Of a stretch of DNA of 64,000 bases, positions 9,449-19,263 are shown in pieces. This stretch comes from Bryobacteraceae bacterium (lineage in GTDB: Bacteria; Acidobacteriota; Terriglobia; Bryobacterales; Bryobacteraceae): assembly GCA_013388415.1 (NCBI GenBank), contig JACADU010000019.1:1-64000 (forward strand), read 5' to 3'. Position numbers and translations under genes: made by a program. The notes under the pieces were generated by a model that was not told the DNA's origin, did no database searches, and saw only the letters and a list, made by a program, of their open reading frames with translations. How positions within the stretch are numbered: position 1 is the stretch's first letter; the number at the start of each line of letters is the position of its first letter.

Positions 9449-10756
9449 TTAATTTGCGATAAGGCTTTGAACAACCAGGATGATCGTGATTCCCACCAAA
9501 GATGTAATCACTTTCATCACCGTCCAGGACCGCAGCGACTGCGGCACAGTCATCCCGAACATCTGGTTGACAATCCAGAAGCCTGCGTCGTTCACGTGGG
9601 AAAGGATGGTCCCACCGGCGCAGATCGCCAAAACAAGCATCTCAGGGGTGTAGCCGGGAATCTCTTTCACCAGCGGCGCCACGATCCCCGCCGCCGTGAT
9701 GATCGCCACCGTCGCCGAGCCCTGCGCGATCCTCATCGCGCACGCCACCAGGTACGCCAGCACCAGCGGGCTGATGTTCGCCTCGACCAGCAATTTCCCG
9801 GCATACGGCCCCACCCCGCTGTCCACGATCACCTGCTTGAACGCCCCTCCCCCGCCCATGATCGCCAGCAGCGATCCCATCGGACCCAGGCAGTCGGTCG
9901 CCAGTTTCCCCATCTGGTCTCGCGACAGACCACGCCTCACCCCGAATACGTACATCGCCGCCAGCGTTGTCACCGTCAGCGCAGTGAAGGGGTGTCCGAA
10001 AAAGCCCATGGCCGGGTACACCGTTCCGCCGAAAATCAGCAAAACGGGGAGAACCAGCAGAATCGCGACGATCCACGGGGATGGCGGATTCTCCACCGCC
10101 GCCGCCGGCGCTTCTTTGGCATAGTCGGGCACCGGCAGGTGAATCCGCCGCGAGATCCACATCGCATAGACAACGCCCGATAGCGTCATCGGAACGGAAA
10201 TCGCAATGCCATGCAGAATCACTCTGCCCAGGTCCGCCGCGAACAGTTGCGCCGCCGCCGCCGGCGCGGGATGCGGCGGGACCATCGCGTGGGTCACGGT
10301 GAGAGCGCAGGCGATCGGCAAACCGAAGTAAAGCAGCGAACGCCCCGTCGTCCGGGTCAGGCTGATCGCCAGCGGAGCCAGAATCACAAACCCCACCTCG
10401 AAGAACAACGGCAGCCCGATCAGGAAGGAGGCGCACAACACGGCCCACACAGCCCGCTTCTCACCGAAGGTGGCCAGCAGCCGTTCCGCCAGCGCCCTGC
10501 CCCCGCCGGAATGCTCGATGAACCGCCCGATCATCGCCCCCAGCGCCACCACAACCGCGATGAAGCCCAGCGCTTCCCCAAAGCCGTTCTGGATCGACTT
10601 CAGCAGCTTTGCCGGAGCCATTCCGCACGCCAGTCCAAGCGCCATGCTCGTCAGCAGCAGCGCCAGGAAAGCGTGGAGCCTGACCCACAGAATCAAGAGG
10701 AGCAGCAGCGCAACCGCCCCCAGCGTCAGTAACAAAAGTTGTGGCCCTGCCGGCAT
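9449..10756 (-). CDS. GntP-family gluconate/sugar-acid permease
   Basis: A 435-residue inner-membrane protein, almost entirely hydrophobic, with about 12 predicted helices. GntP-family landmarks are visible: IGLPLFFEVGFVILAPL, the THAMVPPHPAPAAAA segment, and a late SHVNDAGFWIV stretch. The family imports gluconate, idonate or related sugar acids with protons. The window also holds a KDG-kinase-like gene, a 6-phosphogluconate dehydrogenase and an altronate-dehydratase-type gene, which suits a sugar-acid substrate, although they are 4-18 kb away. The exact substrate cannot be read from the sequence. Confidence 0.9.
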   Translation of the reverse strand: MPAGPQLLLLTLGAVALLLLLILWVRLHAFLALLLTSMALGLACGMAPAKLLKSIQNGFGEALGFIAVVVALGAMIGRFIEHSGGGRALAERLLATFGEKRAVWAVLCASFLIGLPLFFEVGFVILAPLAISLTRTTGRSLLYFGLPIACALTVTHAMVPPHPAPAAAAQLFAADLGRVILHGIAISVPMTLSGVVYAMWISRRIHLPVPDYAKEAPAAAVENPPSPWIVAILLVLPVLLIFGGTVYPAMGFFGHPFTALTVTTLAAMYVFGVRRGLSRDQMGKLATDCLGPMGSLLAIMGGGGAFKQVIVDSGVGPYAGKLLVEANISPLVLAYLVACAMRIAQGSATVAIITAAGIVAPLVKEIPGYTPEMLVLAICAGGTILSHVNDAGFWIVNQMFGMTVPQSLRSWTVMKVITSLVGITIILVVQSLIAN

Positions 10757-10900
10757 CAGGGGGCATTATGTCACGCAAGCGCGGCGCGGCGATGAGTTAG
10801 CGCCCGCGAATCCGGCGTGGCCCAGGTGAATGCCGCGATCGGTTGTATTCCAGAGCCCCCGGTGGTAGCCATTTTGTTAGGGCATCGGGTTGAAGACGAT

Positions 10901-11305
10901 ATGAAGTCTCCAGAATTGATTCTTAAAGAACTCGCGATTGAGAAATGGAGTAAGGGTGGTCTGGAACGGCCCGTAAAGGTTGTGGCCCTTCACCGTGGCC
11001 CGTTGACCGCGGTTCGCGGTTACATCACTCAGGAGAAGAACATCAAAGGTCAGCCGTTGCGTGAAATCGAGTCACGCCTGGGCCTCCCGGTTGGCGCTCT
11101 GGCCGCTGGAGCGCATGTGATGGCCCTCAACCGGGTGCCCCGAGCGCACGAGTTCGAGTTGAGGAGCTATACCAACCTGCCCGGTGGACGGCCTTATCAG
11201 CCGGGGGGCCAATACCCGCCGGGCTCTGGTGTTCCTCAATGGGAGTTGACAGTCGATATACCATCCACGCCGCTAAAGACCGTGCGCCCGGGCCAATGTT
11301 ATTAG
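10901..11305 (+). CDS. Conserved hypothetical protein, about 134 residues
   Basis: A soluble protein without signal peptide or membrane segment. From the internal ATG at 10901 it starts MKSPELILKELAIEKWSKGG and continues through VKVVALHRGPLTAVRGYIT and GGQYPPGSGVPQWELT. The frame opens upstream at 10817, but those codons read as low-complexity filler and I prefer the internal start. The strong motifs suggest a conserved family. I recognise the pattern only as a hypothetical protein and propose no function. It is divergent from gntP and stands alone. Confidence 0.55.
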   Translation: MKSPELILKELAIEKWSKGGLERPVKVVALHRGPLTAVRGYITQEKNIKGQPLREIESRLGLPVGALAAGAHVMALNRVPRAHEFELRSYTNLPGGRPYQPGGQYPPGSGVPQWELTVDIPSTPLKTVRPGQCY

Positions 11306-11478
11306 ACTGCGGCCGCCCGCCGTTTGGGACGATCGGAGGCCCCACTGAAGTGAAGTTCAGGCTCCGATCCATCCAGCCCATCTCCAGGCGCAACAGATTC
11401 TTCCCGCAAAAGTCCCGAACAGGCGGCGTCCGCGGCTCTGCCTTGCTTCTCTCCTGGAGGGCAAATACAATCGGCGAC

Positions 11479-12153
11479 ATGATCCGAATATCCCGGCGCA
11501 CGCTGCTCGGAGCCGGGTTCACACCGGCGATGTTGCTGGAGGCAAGCGATCCCTGGAAAGACAAGAGCCCCTCGGAATGGACCGACGCCGATCTGGTCAG
11601 GATGCTCAACAATTCCCCGTGGGCGCAACCGGTGGACATTGTGTTTGGGAGCCCGGAGCTCAGCATTGTGGGGTCCGGACCGGAGGGCTTTATCGACAGA
11701 GGCCCTAAACGTCCCGGGATTCCGTTTGTGGTCCGCTGGTTGAGCGCGCCGCCGTATCAGGAGGCCTACGCGAGGGCCACCTACGGGCAGGGCGAGGAGG
11801 CTCTGAAACAGGCGAAGGAGTACCTGGGGCGAACCGAGCCGCATTACCTGATCGGAGTGATCTGCCCGCCAAAGCTCTCCGCGCCAAAGCAGGAGAGCGC
11901 GGTTCAGGAGAGGATGAAGTCCGAAACAGCTCTCAAGCGGATGGGCATGGCGGACATTCACCCGGACTCCATGACAACTGTTCCCGGCAAGCGGCAGGCG
12001 ATTGTATTCCGATTTCCGCGGACCAGCGAGATCACCTTGGCCGATAAGAGCGTGGAGTTCTCGACAGTGCTTTATTTGTCATGGGCGAAGATCTACCTCC
12101 GGCGGAAGTTCTGGCTCGAGGAGATGATCTGGCAGGGCAGACTGGCCCTATAG
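11479..12153 (+). CDS. Secreted GWxTD-like hypothetical protein
   Basis: A 224-residue protein starting at the ATG at 11479, whose N-terminus MIRISRRTLLGAGFTPAML is a Tat-like or Sec-like export signal. The mature part begins DPWKDKSPSEWTDADL followed by LNNSPWAQPV. This W-T-D plus SPWA signature is typical of many acidobacterial secreted proteins annotated as GWxTD-domain or hypothetical. Their function is unknown. The frame is open upstream to 11239, but that stretch overlaps the preceding gene and is not protein-like. Confidence 0.6.
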   Translation: MIRISRRTLLGAGFTPAMLLEASDPWKDKSPSEWTDADLVRMLNNSPWAQPVDIVFGSPELSIVGSGPEGFIDRGPKRPGIPFVVRWLSAPPYQEAYARATYGQGEEALKQAKEYLGRTEPHYLIGVICPPKLSAPKQESAVQERMKSETALKRMGMADIHPDSMTTVPGKRQAIVFRFPRTSEITLADKSVEFSTVLYLSWAKIYLRRKFWLEEMIWQGRLAL

Positions 12154-12233
12154 CGGATTTCCGCGCGACGAGGCCTGGCATCAGCCCGGCGGATGGTATC
12201 CACTCCGCTTCAGGGCGCAGATCCGAAGCACGA

Positions 12234-13067
12234 TCAAACGGCCGCTCGCAAGGAGGCAAAGAACTGGGTCCACATTTCCACGTTGGCGCTCCAGGTCTTT
12301 CCGAGAGTGAAGCCGCCATCGACGACCAGGGCATGGCCAGTCACGAAGCTGGAATCGTCGCTGGCCAGCCACAGAGCGGCGCGGGCAATGTCCTCCGGTG
12401 TTCCGGCGCGCGGAATCGGCTGGAAGTTCTTCAGCGCGTTTCCCGCCGCTTCAAGCGTCCTGTCGGCCTTGTCGGCGGAAAGTCCGGCCGCGATTCCGAA
12501 GATCGGGGTGACGATGCCGCCCGGGCAGATGCTGTTGACCCGTACTCCATAGTCGGCAAACTCCATCGCCACTGAGCGGGTGAAGTGGATCACGGCGGCT
12601 TTGGCGGCATTGTACACGTGGTTGCCGCCGGTCCTCAGGCCGGCGACGCTGGCGGTGTTGACGATGCTCCCCGAACCCTGCTGCTTCATGATCGTCCCGG
12701 CGTGTTTGACCCCAAGGAAGACGCCGCGCATGAGCACCGCCATGTGGGCCTCGTAGTCCTCCAGTGACACCTCCAGGATGCTGGGGCATCCTCGAACAGA
12801 TCCTGCGTTATTGAACATGATGTCGAGCCGCCCGAACTTGTCCTGAACCAGTTCGACCAGCGCCTTGACGTCGGGTTCCCGAGTGACGTCGGCATGCTGG
12901 TAGACAGCAGACGGACCAAGGTCTCGGGCCAGTTGTTCTCCCTTGGCGTCCTGGATGTCCGAAATCACCACGCTCGCGCCTTCGTGGACGAACAGACGCG
13001 CCGTGCCCGCGCCGATGCCGCTCGCACCGCCGGTGATGGCGGCAACCTTCCCTTCGAGTTTCCCCAT
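12234..13067 (-). CDS. Short-chain dehydrogenase/reductase (SDR)
   Basis: A 277-residue classical SDR: the cofactor motif TGGASGIG (residues 13-20), the NNAG strand motif, a catalytic Ser in NTASVAG, and YNAAK (Tyr-x3-Lys). A late VNSICPGGIVTPI motif completes the fold. An acidic residue after the second strand (SDIQD) favours NAD(H) over NADP(H). The alcohol or ketone substrate is unknown. It lies 12 bases after the tandem SnoaL-like gene in the same direction, so the two likely act on the same small molecule. Confidence 0.9.
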   Translation of the reverse strand: MGKLEGKVAAITGGASGIGAGTARLFVHEGASVVISDIQDAKGEQLARDLGPSAVYQHADVTREPDVKALVELVQDKFGRLDIMFNNAGSVRGCPSILEVSLEDYEAHMAVLMRGVFLGVKHAGTIMKQQGSGSIVNTASVAGLRTGGNHVYNAAKAAVIHFTRSVAMEFADYGVRVNSICPGGIVTPIFGIAAGLSADKADRTLEAAGNALKNFQPIPRAGTPEDIARAALWLASDDSSFVTGHALVVDGGFTLGKTWSANVEMWTQFFASLRAAV

Positions 13068-13079
13068 GGTGTCTCCCCC

Positions 13080-13913
13080 TTACACCATTGCGGGGATTGC
13101 TCCGAGCTGCTGGAACGCGCCGAGGGCATCCCAATCGATCCACATTTCGGCGATCTTGCCTGCTTCAAGCCGATAAGTGCCCGTCCCGGTGATCTCAATG
13201 GCCTTGCCGGTGGGGGGAATCCCCTTCCACTCACCGGTCAGCGTGCCGGTTATGGAAAAGCGCAGCGCAACCTTGTCTCCATCCGCGATGAGATCGCCCA
13301 CAGAGACGCGAAGGCCGTTGAACGCGGCGTCGGTGGAGATGATGTAATCCTCGAATTCCGCGCGGGTGTTGATCGGCGGGGTGTGAGGAGAGTGCATGAC
13401 CAAGTCGTCGGCGACGAGCGAAAACGCCACCGGGTTATTGCCGCTGTGGATATTTTCGGCATAGCGCCTGACGATGGCTTTGTTCGCCGCGAGGACTGCC
13501 GGGTCAGCAGCCGCTCCCAGTGTTTGCAGGCAGCCGAACGCGTCCCAAACAGACCAGATCTCCGCGACCTTGCCGGCGGCGATTCGGAGCAGGACGTTCG
13601 CCGTGCCCTCAAGACGCTTGCCGGTTGCAGCCATGCCCATCCATTCTCCAAGGTGAGTACCCGAGTACGAAATGCGCGTGGCGGCATTGTCTCCTTCGAT
13701 GATTAGATCCTCAATGGCGTAGTGAATATCGGGGAAGGACGCATGAACCGCGGCAACGTGCTGCTTGAGGGCTTCGCGGCCCTTGAACTGCGGCTGCACC
13801 GGGTCGTTGTGAACATAATCGGCGGCAACAATCTCATCAATTGCCGGTAAATTTCCCTGATTCCAGATCTCCTCGGTCCAGCGGCGGACGAGGTCCTTGT
13901 TTGCCTCAGACAT
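13080..13913 (-). CDS. Tandem SnoaL-like (ester cyclase/NTF2-fold) protein
   Basis: A 277-residue protein made of two SnoaL-like domains in a row, about residues 1-135 and 140-277. Each begins with a helix carrying RRW/RRY and has the same order of motifs: VADDLV or VAADYV, a GD-N/K-A/V-A-x-R strand, GEWMGM versus GEWKGI, and a final IWSVWDAFG versus MWIDWDALG. The internal repeat indicates gene duplication and fusion. SnoaL-like proteins include polyketide cyclases and limonene-epoxide-hydrolase-like enzymes, but many have no known activity. It is coupled to the SDR gene 12 bases downstream. The start has GGAG about nine bases upstream. Confidence 0.82.
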   Translation of the reverse strand: MSEANKDLVRRWTEEIWNQGNLPAIDEIVAADYVHNDPVQPQFKGREALKQHVAAVHASFPDIHYAIEDLIIEGDNAATRISYSGTHLGEWMGMAATGKRLEGTANVLLRIAAGKVAEIWSVWDAFGCLQTLGAAADPAVLAANKAIVRRYAENIHSGNNPVAFSLVADDLVMHSPHTPPINTRAEFEDYIISTDAAFNGLRVSVGDLIADGDKVALRFSITGTLTGEWKGIPPTGKAIEITGTGTYRLEAGKIAEMWIDWDALGAFQQLGAIPAMV

Positions 13914-14106
13914 GCTGAATTACTCCGCGATTGCGGTTCCGGGGAGGTCCAGAGGAGGGCCAGAAGGTTGAGGGAACCGCGTTTCAACGAGCCACGCAGG
14001 CTCCCAACGGCATCACCCGAAGATGCGCCGTTGTGTGAGGCCAACGGGGAGATGCTAAATCCGCCCATAATGAGAATAAAGGGCCTGAATTGCCTTTTTT
14101 TCGGAC

Positions 14107-15564
14107 TCACGTCACGGGAGCGGGATTGAACAAGGCCAATCGATTGTGCAGCCCCCACTGGTCCGCCCATGGCCGACGCCGCCCGCTCGCCGCATCCAGC
14201 ACAAACTCGAAGATTTCGCGCCCCACTTCCTCGACCGCCGCCGCCCCTGTCGCGATCCGCCCTGCATCGACATCGATCAGATCCGGCCACTTTTCCTTCA
14301 GCGCCGAGCGCGAACTCACCTTGATGACCGGCGCCATCGCGAGTCCGTAAGGCGTGCCCTCTCCGGTTGTGAAAACGTGCACGTTCATCCCCGCGGCGAG
14401 TTGCAGCGTCCCACAGATGAAATCCGACGCCGGCGTCGCCACGAAGTTGAGCCCCGGCGCCGCCGCCCTCTCGCCGGGACCGGCGACCCCCATAATCGGA
14501 GCCGTGCCAGACTTCGCGACCGATCCCAGCGCCTTCTCGACGATGTTCGCCAGCCCGCCGCGCTTGTTGCCCGGCGTTGGATTCGCGCTGCGATCCGCTC
14601 CTCCCCGAGCGAGGTACGCGTCGTACCAAGCCATCTCACGAACCAGCGCTCTGGCGACTTCCGCCGAAGCGCATCGCGGGACCAGCAGGTGCACGGCGTC
14701 GCGCACCTCGGTCACTTCGGAGAAGTAAACCGTGGCCCCCGCCCGGACCAGCAAGTCCGCCGCATGGCCCACTGCCGGGTTGGCGGTGACCCCCGAGAAG
14801 GCATCGCTGCCGCCGCACTGCAACCCGACGCTCAGCTTCGACGCCGGGCACTGCGTGCGCCGCCGCCGGTCCAATCGCCCCAGCCGCTTCTCGGCAAACC
14901 GCATGATCGCCGCCACCATGTCGCCGAAGCAGCGGTATTCCTCATCCTGCAACCGCACCACCCACGGTTCGCCCTGAATCAGCGGGAACAGCCTCGACGG
15001 TTGCAGCTTCTCGCAGCCCAGCGAAACCGCCATCACCTCGCCGCCGAAGTTCGGATTCAGCGCCAGGTTTCGCAGCGTCCGGACCGGGATCTCCGCTCCC
15101 GGCGCGTCAATCGCCACCCCGCAGCCGTAAGGATGCGTCAGCGCCACGACATCGTCGACATTCGGAAAGCGCGGCAGTACCTCTTCGCGAATCCGCCGCG
15201 CTGCTATCTCCACCGTCGCCGCCACGCACTGCACCGTCGTGGAAATCCCTAACAGGTTCCTCGTCCCCGCCGAGCCGTCGGCGTTGAGATACCCCTCGAA
15301 CTTGATGCCCTCCAAAGGCGGCAGCGGCTGCGGCGCCACGCTTTCCAGGTCGAGCGATTCGAGCGGCGGCGGGGCGGGCAGATCAAGCATGTCCTCCCCA
15401 ACCGCCTCTCCCTCCTCGATCGTTCGAACCGCCAGGCCAATGACCTGCCCGTAGCGGAGCACCGCTTCACCGGCCTCGATCTTCCTGGCCGCGACCTTGT
15501 GCGCCACTGGCTCAAGGGCCACCACGACGTTATCCCGCTCATCGACTCGAATTGGCGCCGCCAT
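14107..15564 (-). CDS. uxaA: UxaA-family altronate dehydratase-like hydrolyase
   Basis: A 485-residue cytoplasmic enzyme with an N-terminal SAF domain ([13 protein letters not shown] through [11 protein letters not shown], about residues 5-60) and a large UxaA domain. Motifs include [22 protein letters not shown], the conserved LGCEKLQP, and [12 protein letters not shown]. UxaA-type enzymes remove water from altronate or related sugar acids to give 2-keto-3-deoxy acids in hexuronate catabolism. A KDG-kinase-like gene 11 kb away could act next. Family membership is secure; whether the substrate is altronate or galactarate is not. Confidence 0.85.
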   Translation of the reverse strand: MAAPIRVDERDNVVVALEPVAHKVAARKIEAGEAVLRYGQVIGLAVRTIEEGEAVGEDMLDLPAPPPLESLDLESVAPQPLPPLEGIKFEGYLNADGSAGTRNLLGISTTVQCVAATVEIAARRIREEVLPRFPNVDDVVALTHPYGCGVAIDAPGAEIPVRTLRNLALNPNFGGEVMAVSLGCEKLQPSRLFPLIQGEPWVVRLQDEEYRCFGDMVAAIMRFAEKRLGRLDRRRRTQCPASKLSVGLQCGGSDAFSGVTANPAVGHAADLLVRAGATVYFSEVTEVRDAVHLLVPRCASAEVARALVREMAWYDAYLARGGADRSANPTPGNKRGGLANIVEKALGSVAKSGTAPIMGVAGPGERAAAPGLNFVATPASDFICGTLQLAAGMNVHVFTTGEGTPYGLAMAPVIKVSSRSALKEKWPDLIDVDAGRIATGAAAVEEVGREIFEFVLDAASGRRRPWADQWGLHNRLALFNPAPVT

Positions 15565-15593
15565 GCCCGAAGTCTACCGGATAAAATCAGGCC

Positions 15594-16235
15594 ATGCGGA
15601 ACTTGACCCTCATTCTGGCGGCTACGGTGCTGGCCGGCTGCGGAGGCGCCCCGGAGAAGAAGGCCGATGAGCCAAGGAAGGCCGCCAAACGCGAAGGCCC
15701 GATGCCCGATGTCTACAGAGTCCGCTTCGACACCACCAAAGGCCCCTTTGTTGTCGAGGTCCACAAAGACTGGGCGCCAAAGGGAGCCGAGCGCTTCTGG
15801 AAGCTGGTCAACATGCGCTTCTTCGACGACACCCGCTTCTTCCGCGTCCGGCCCACGTTCGTCATTCAGTTCGGCCTCTCCGGCGATCCGCAAACCAACT
15901 CGCTCATGAACGCCATGCCCATCGCCGACGACCCCGTCAAGCAGAAGAACGTTCGCGGCATGGTCAGCTTCGCCCAAGCCGGCAAAGGCACGCGCCGCAC
16001 GCAAATCTTCGTCAACATGAAGGACAACCGGGCTCTCGACCGCGACGGTTTCGCTCCCTTTGGCCAGGTGGTCGAGGGCATGGAGGTTCTCGAAAGGCTT
16101 TACGCCGGATATGGCGAGTGGTCTCCGCCCGGCTCCGGCCCCAGCGCCACCCGCATCCAGTCCGAGGGCAACGCCTATCTCGACAGCAAGTTCCCGCGTC
16201 TCGACAGACTCCTGAAGGCCGTGGTTCTTGATTGA
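15594..16235 (+). CDS. Cyclophilin-type peptidyl-prolyl isomerase, lipoprotein
   Basis: A 213-residue protein with a lipobox VLAGC (Cys16), then a linker rich in Lys and Glu, and a cyclophilin-like domain from about residue 40: TTKGPFVVEVHKDWAPKGAERF, FFDDTRFFRVRPTFVIQFG, and a late QIFVNMKDN and GFAPFGQVVEGMEV. Cyclophilins isomerise X-Pro bonds and help fold exported proteins. The loop normally reading GMANAGPNTNGSQFFI is here NVRGMVSFAQAG then RRTQIFV, close to the short bacterial type. Its last eight bases overlap the next gene, so it heads the plus-strand run to about 25.2 kb. Confidence 0.85.
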   Translation: MRNLTLILAATVLAGCGGAPEKKADEPRKAAKREGPMPDVYRVRFDTTKGPFVVEVHKDWAPKGAERFWKLVNMRFFDDTRFFRVRPTFVIQFGLSGDPQTNSLMNAMPIADDPVKQKNVRGMVSFAQAGKGTRRTQIFVNMKDNRALDRDGFAPFGQVVEGMEVLERLYAGYGEWSPPGSGPSATRIQSEGNAYLDSKFPRLDRLLKAVVLD

Positions 16236-18774
16236 GCTTTCGGGCATCCTGAAAGGAGTGCCCCGCCGTCCCGCCAAACCCGAAGTCATGGCGCCGGCCG
16301 GCCATTGGCCGCAGTTACGCGCGGCCATCGAAGCCGGCGCGGACTCCGTCTATTTCGGCCTCAAGCACTTCACAGCCCGCGCCAAGGTTGGCTTCTCCAT
16401 CGATGAACTGCCTGAGGCGATGCGGACATTGCACCGCCGCGGCGTCCGCGGCTTCCTCACCTTCAACACCCTGGTCTGGGACCACGAGCTGGAATCCGCC
16501 GCCGTGGCGCTGGCACGCATCGCTGAAGCCCAAGTCGACGCCATCATCGTGCAGGATCTCGGAGTCCTCAGGCTCGCTCGCGAGATCGCGCCCGATCTTG
16601 AAATCCACGCCAGCACCCAGATGAGCGTCACCGACGCCGCCGGAGCGCGGCTTGCCGCCGCGATGGGCGCCAGCCGCGTGACCCTGGCCCGCGAACTCTC
16701 GCTCGCCGAAATCCGCCGAGTCGCCGCCGAGGCCGATGTCGAGCTCGAAGTCTTCGTCCACGGAGCGCTGTGCGTCGCCTATTCCGGCCAGTGCTTCTCT
16801 TCGGAAGCCTGGGGCGGCCGCAGCGCGAACCGCGGACAGTGCGCTCAGGCCTGCCGGCTTCCATACGACATGTTCGTCGACGGCCGCCTCGAGCCCCTCG
16901 GCGATGCCCGCTACCTGCTCTCGCCCGGAGACCTTTACGCCCTCAAGCAGGTCCCCGAGCTGATCGAGATCGGCGCCGCCGCCTTCAAGATCGAAGGCCG
17001 CTACAAGGAGGCTGAGTACGTCGCAGCCGCCACCCGCGCCTACCGCCAGGCGGTCGACGAAGCCTGGGCCGGGCGCGCCCTCAGCATCACTCCAGCGGAG
17101 GAACTCGAACTCGAGCAGGTCTACTCGCGTGGCATGGGGCCGTACTTCCTCACCGGCACGAACCACCAGGCTGTTGTCCGCGGCCGCGCCCCGCGCCACC
17201 GCGGAGTCCTGTTGGGCCGCGTCGCGGAAGTCTCCTCCAACTGCGTGTTCATCGACCCTGCTCCAGCCAACTCCCTTTCCCCCCTCAAGCCCGGCGACGG
17301 CGTCGTCTTCGATTCGAGCGGCTGGCGCTCGCCTCAGGAAGATGAAGAGGGCGGCCGCGTCTTCTCCGTCGTCGAGAGCAAGGGCCGCTTGCGTCTCGAG
17401 TTCGGCAACGATGCCATCCGGTTCTCTCGCATCCGCCCGGGCGACCTGCTTTGGCGCACGGATGACCCCGCCCTCGAGAAGAGGCTCCGCGCCTTTACTC
17501 ATGCTGAAACTCCGCTGCATAAACAACCCGTCAATGTCTTGCTCGATGCCCGCCCTGTCGAGCCGCTGCGCCTCGAGTGGACACTGGCCGCACACCCCAC
17601 GCTTCGGGTCCACCTGTGTTCCTCCGAGTCTTTGCGGGCTGCCGCCAACCGGGGACTCACGCCCGAATTCGCTCGGCGGCAACTCGAGCGCCTCGGCAAC
17701 ACTCCCTACGAACTCGCGCGCCTCGACACCCGCATTGAAGGTCTCCCATTCGTTCCCGCCTCACTGCTGAATCAGTTGCGCCGTGAAGCCGTCGATCGAT
17801 TGCAGGCTCTCCAGGAGAGCCCGCCACTCAACACGCTGCGTGAACCGCATGAAGCGCTCCGCTCCGTGTTCTCCGCCATCCGGCGCCGCTGCACCCCGCG
17901 CGAACCGCCGTCCATCCATCTTCTCGTTCGAACTCCTGAGCAACTCGAAGCCGCCATCGAACTCGCTCCTTCGAGCATCACGCTCGACTACCTCGACCTG
18001 TATGGCTTGAAGCCTTCCGTCGAACGTCTTCAGCAAACGGGCATCGAGGCTCGTGTCGCCAGCCCGCGTATCGTCAAGCCCGGCGAGGAGCGCATCGCCG
18101 ACTTCCTCTCACGCCTCGGCTGCGGCATCTTGGTCCGGCCGCTCGGCCTGCTCGAGGTCCTGCGCGGCTTGGGGGTTCCGCGGCTCAGCGGCGACTTCAG
18201 TCTCAACGCCGCCAATGCCATCACTGCCTCCATACTGCTGGAGATGGGCCTCGAGCGCATCACTCCAACGCACGATCTCAACGCCGCTCAGATCACGGCC
18301 CTCGCCGCCGAAGCCGGCGGCGGCGTCCTCGAAGCCATCGCTTACCAGCATCTGCCCGTCTTCCACACCGAGCACTGCGCCTTCGCCCGCTTCCTTTCGA
18401 ACGGCACGAGCTACCACGACTGCGGCCGGCCGTGCGAAAAGCACCGCGTCGAACTGCGCGACCCGAGTGGACGCCGCCACCCGCTCATGGCCGACGCCGG
18501 CTGCCGCAACACGCTGTTTGGAGCCGAAGCCCAGCAGGCTGCGCGCCACCTCGAAGACTGGCTCGCAGCCGGCATCGTTCACTTCAGGCTCGAGTTCGTT
18601 CACGAATCTCCGGAGCAGGTGGCTCAGGTCACCGAGGCTTTCCGCGCCGCACTTGGCCGGCGCATCAGCTTCGCCGCCCTGGACGAGCGCCTGGCGCGGA
18701 TCGCTCCGCAGGGCGCAACCGAAGGCAGCCTGTTCATTCCGGCAGACCACCTCGCGCTTCCCATCCTCCAATGA
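16228..18774 (+). CDS. U32 family peptidase (collagenase-like/RlhA group, with C-terminal DUF3656)
   Basis: An 848-residue protein. The N-terminal TIM-barrel half starts EVMAPAGHWPQLRAAIEAGAD and contains the U32 signature VFVHGALCVAYSGQCFSS, followed by more Cys residues (GQCAQAC) that in this family can bind iron-sulfur. A long C-terminal part carries a second Cys set (EHCAFARF, CGRPCEKH), as in DUF3656-bearing members. Relatives include E. coli RlhA (23S rRNA C2501 hydroxylation) and UbiU/UbiV, so a true peptidase role is doubtful. The start is uncertain: TTG at 16228 has GAAGG at suitable spacing, while GTG at 16258 is the alternative. The stop overlaps the NUDIX start (ATGA). Confidence 0.85.
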   Translation: MIELSGILKGVPRRPAKPEVMAPAGHWPQLRAAIEAGADSVYFGLKHFTARAKVGFSIDELPEAMRTLHRRGVRGFLTFNTLVWDHELESAAVALARIAEAQVDAIIVQDLGVLRLAREIAPDLEIHASTQMSVTDAAGARLAAAMGASRVTLARELSLAEIRRVAAEADVELEVFVHGALCVAYSGQCFSSEAWGGRSANRGQCAQACRLPYDMFVDGRLEPLGDARYLLSPGDLYALKQVPELIEIGAAAFKIEGRYKEAEYVAAATRAYRQAVDEAWAGRALSITPAEELELEQVYSRGMGPYFLTGTNHQAVVRGRAPRHRGVLLGRVAEVSSNCVFIDPAPANSLSPLKPGDGVVFDSSGWRSPQEDEEGGRVFSVVESKGRLRLEFGNDAIRFSRIRPGDLLWRTDDPALEKRLRAFTHAETPLHKQPVNVLLDARPVEPLRLEWTLAAHPTLRVHLCSSESLRAAANRGLTPEFARRQLERLGNTPYELARLDTRIEGLPFVPASLLNQLRREAVDRLQALQESPPLNTLREPHEALRSVFSAIRRRCTPREPPSIHLLVRTPEQLEAAIELAPSSITLDYLDLYGLKPSVERLQQTGIEARVASPRIVKPGEERIADFLSRLGCGILVRPLGLLEVLRGLGVPRLSGDFSLNAANAITASILLEMGLERITPTHDLNAAQITALAAEAGGGVLEAIAYQHLPVFHTEHCAFARFLSNGTSYHDCGRPCEKHRVELRDPSGRRHPLMADAGCRNTLFGAEAQQAARHLEDWLAAGIVHFRLEFVHESPEQVAQVTEAFRAALGRRISFAALDERLARIAPQGATEGSLFIPADHLALPILQ

Positions 18775-19178
18775 ACTCCTTCATCCACAAGGCCGCACTC
18801 ATGGTCGTCCGCGACGGCCGCCTGCTTCTCTGCAAGAAGAGGCGAGGAGGCGCCCTCATCCTGCCCGGCGGCAAGATCGAGCCCGGCGAGACCCCGGAGC
18901 AGTGCGTTATCCGCGAAGTCCGCGAGGAGTTGGGCGGCATCAAGGTTGTCAACCTCTCTCTCGTCGGCTCCTACGAGGACGTCGCCGCCCGTCTCCACGG
19001 CGAGATGCACCAGCGAATCCGCATCGAGCTGTACCAAGGGGAGCTTCGCGGCGCGCCGCAGCCCAGCGCCGAGATCGCCGAGCTCGTCTGGTTCGGCCCG
19101 GAAGACAACCTGGAAAACGTTGCCCCAAGCTTGCGCAACAAGATCATTCCCGACCTGCGGGAGCGCGGCCTGCTCTGA
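18771..19178 (+). CDS. NUDIX hydrolase
   Basis: A 135-residue NUDIX protein with the complete box G-x5-E-x7-REVREELGG (starting GGKIEPGE), preceded by the usual KAALMVVRDGRLLLC strand. NUDIX enzymes hydrolyse nucleoside diphosphates linked to another group, often damaged nucleotides; the small size and single domain suit a MutT-like housekeeping role, but the substrate is unknown. The ATG overlaps the stop of the U32 gene in an ATGA arrangement, implying translational coupling. The frame is open further upstream inside the U32 gene, but those codons are not protein-like. Confidence 0.88.
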   Translation: MNSFIHKAALMVVRDGRLLLCKKRRGGALILPGGKIEPGETPEQCVIREVREELGGIKVVNLSLVGSYEDVAARLHGEMHQRIRIELYQGELRGAPQPSAEIAELVWFGPEDNLENVAPSLRNKIIPDLRERGLL

Positions 19179-19263
19179 GCGAGTTCTCACAGGTTGTGCG
19201 GCGCTTCCGGCCACTGCTATGCTCCAGTTTGCTGCTTCTCCGCCAAACTGGATCAGTCCACGC

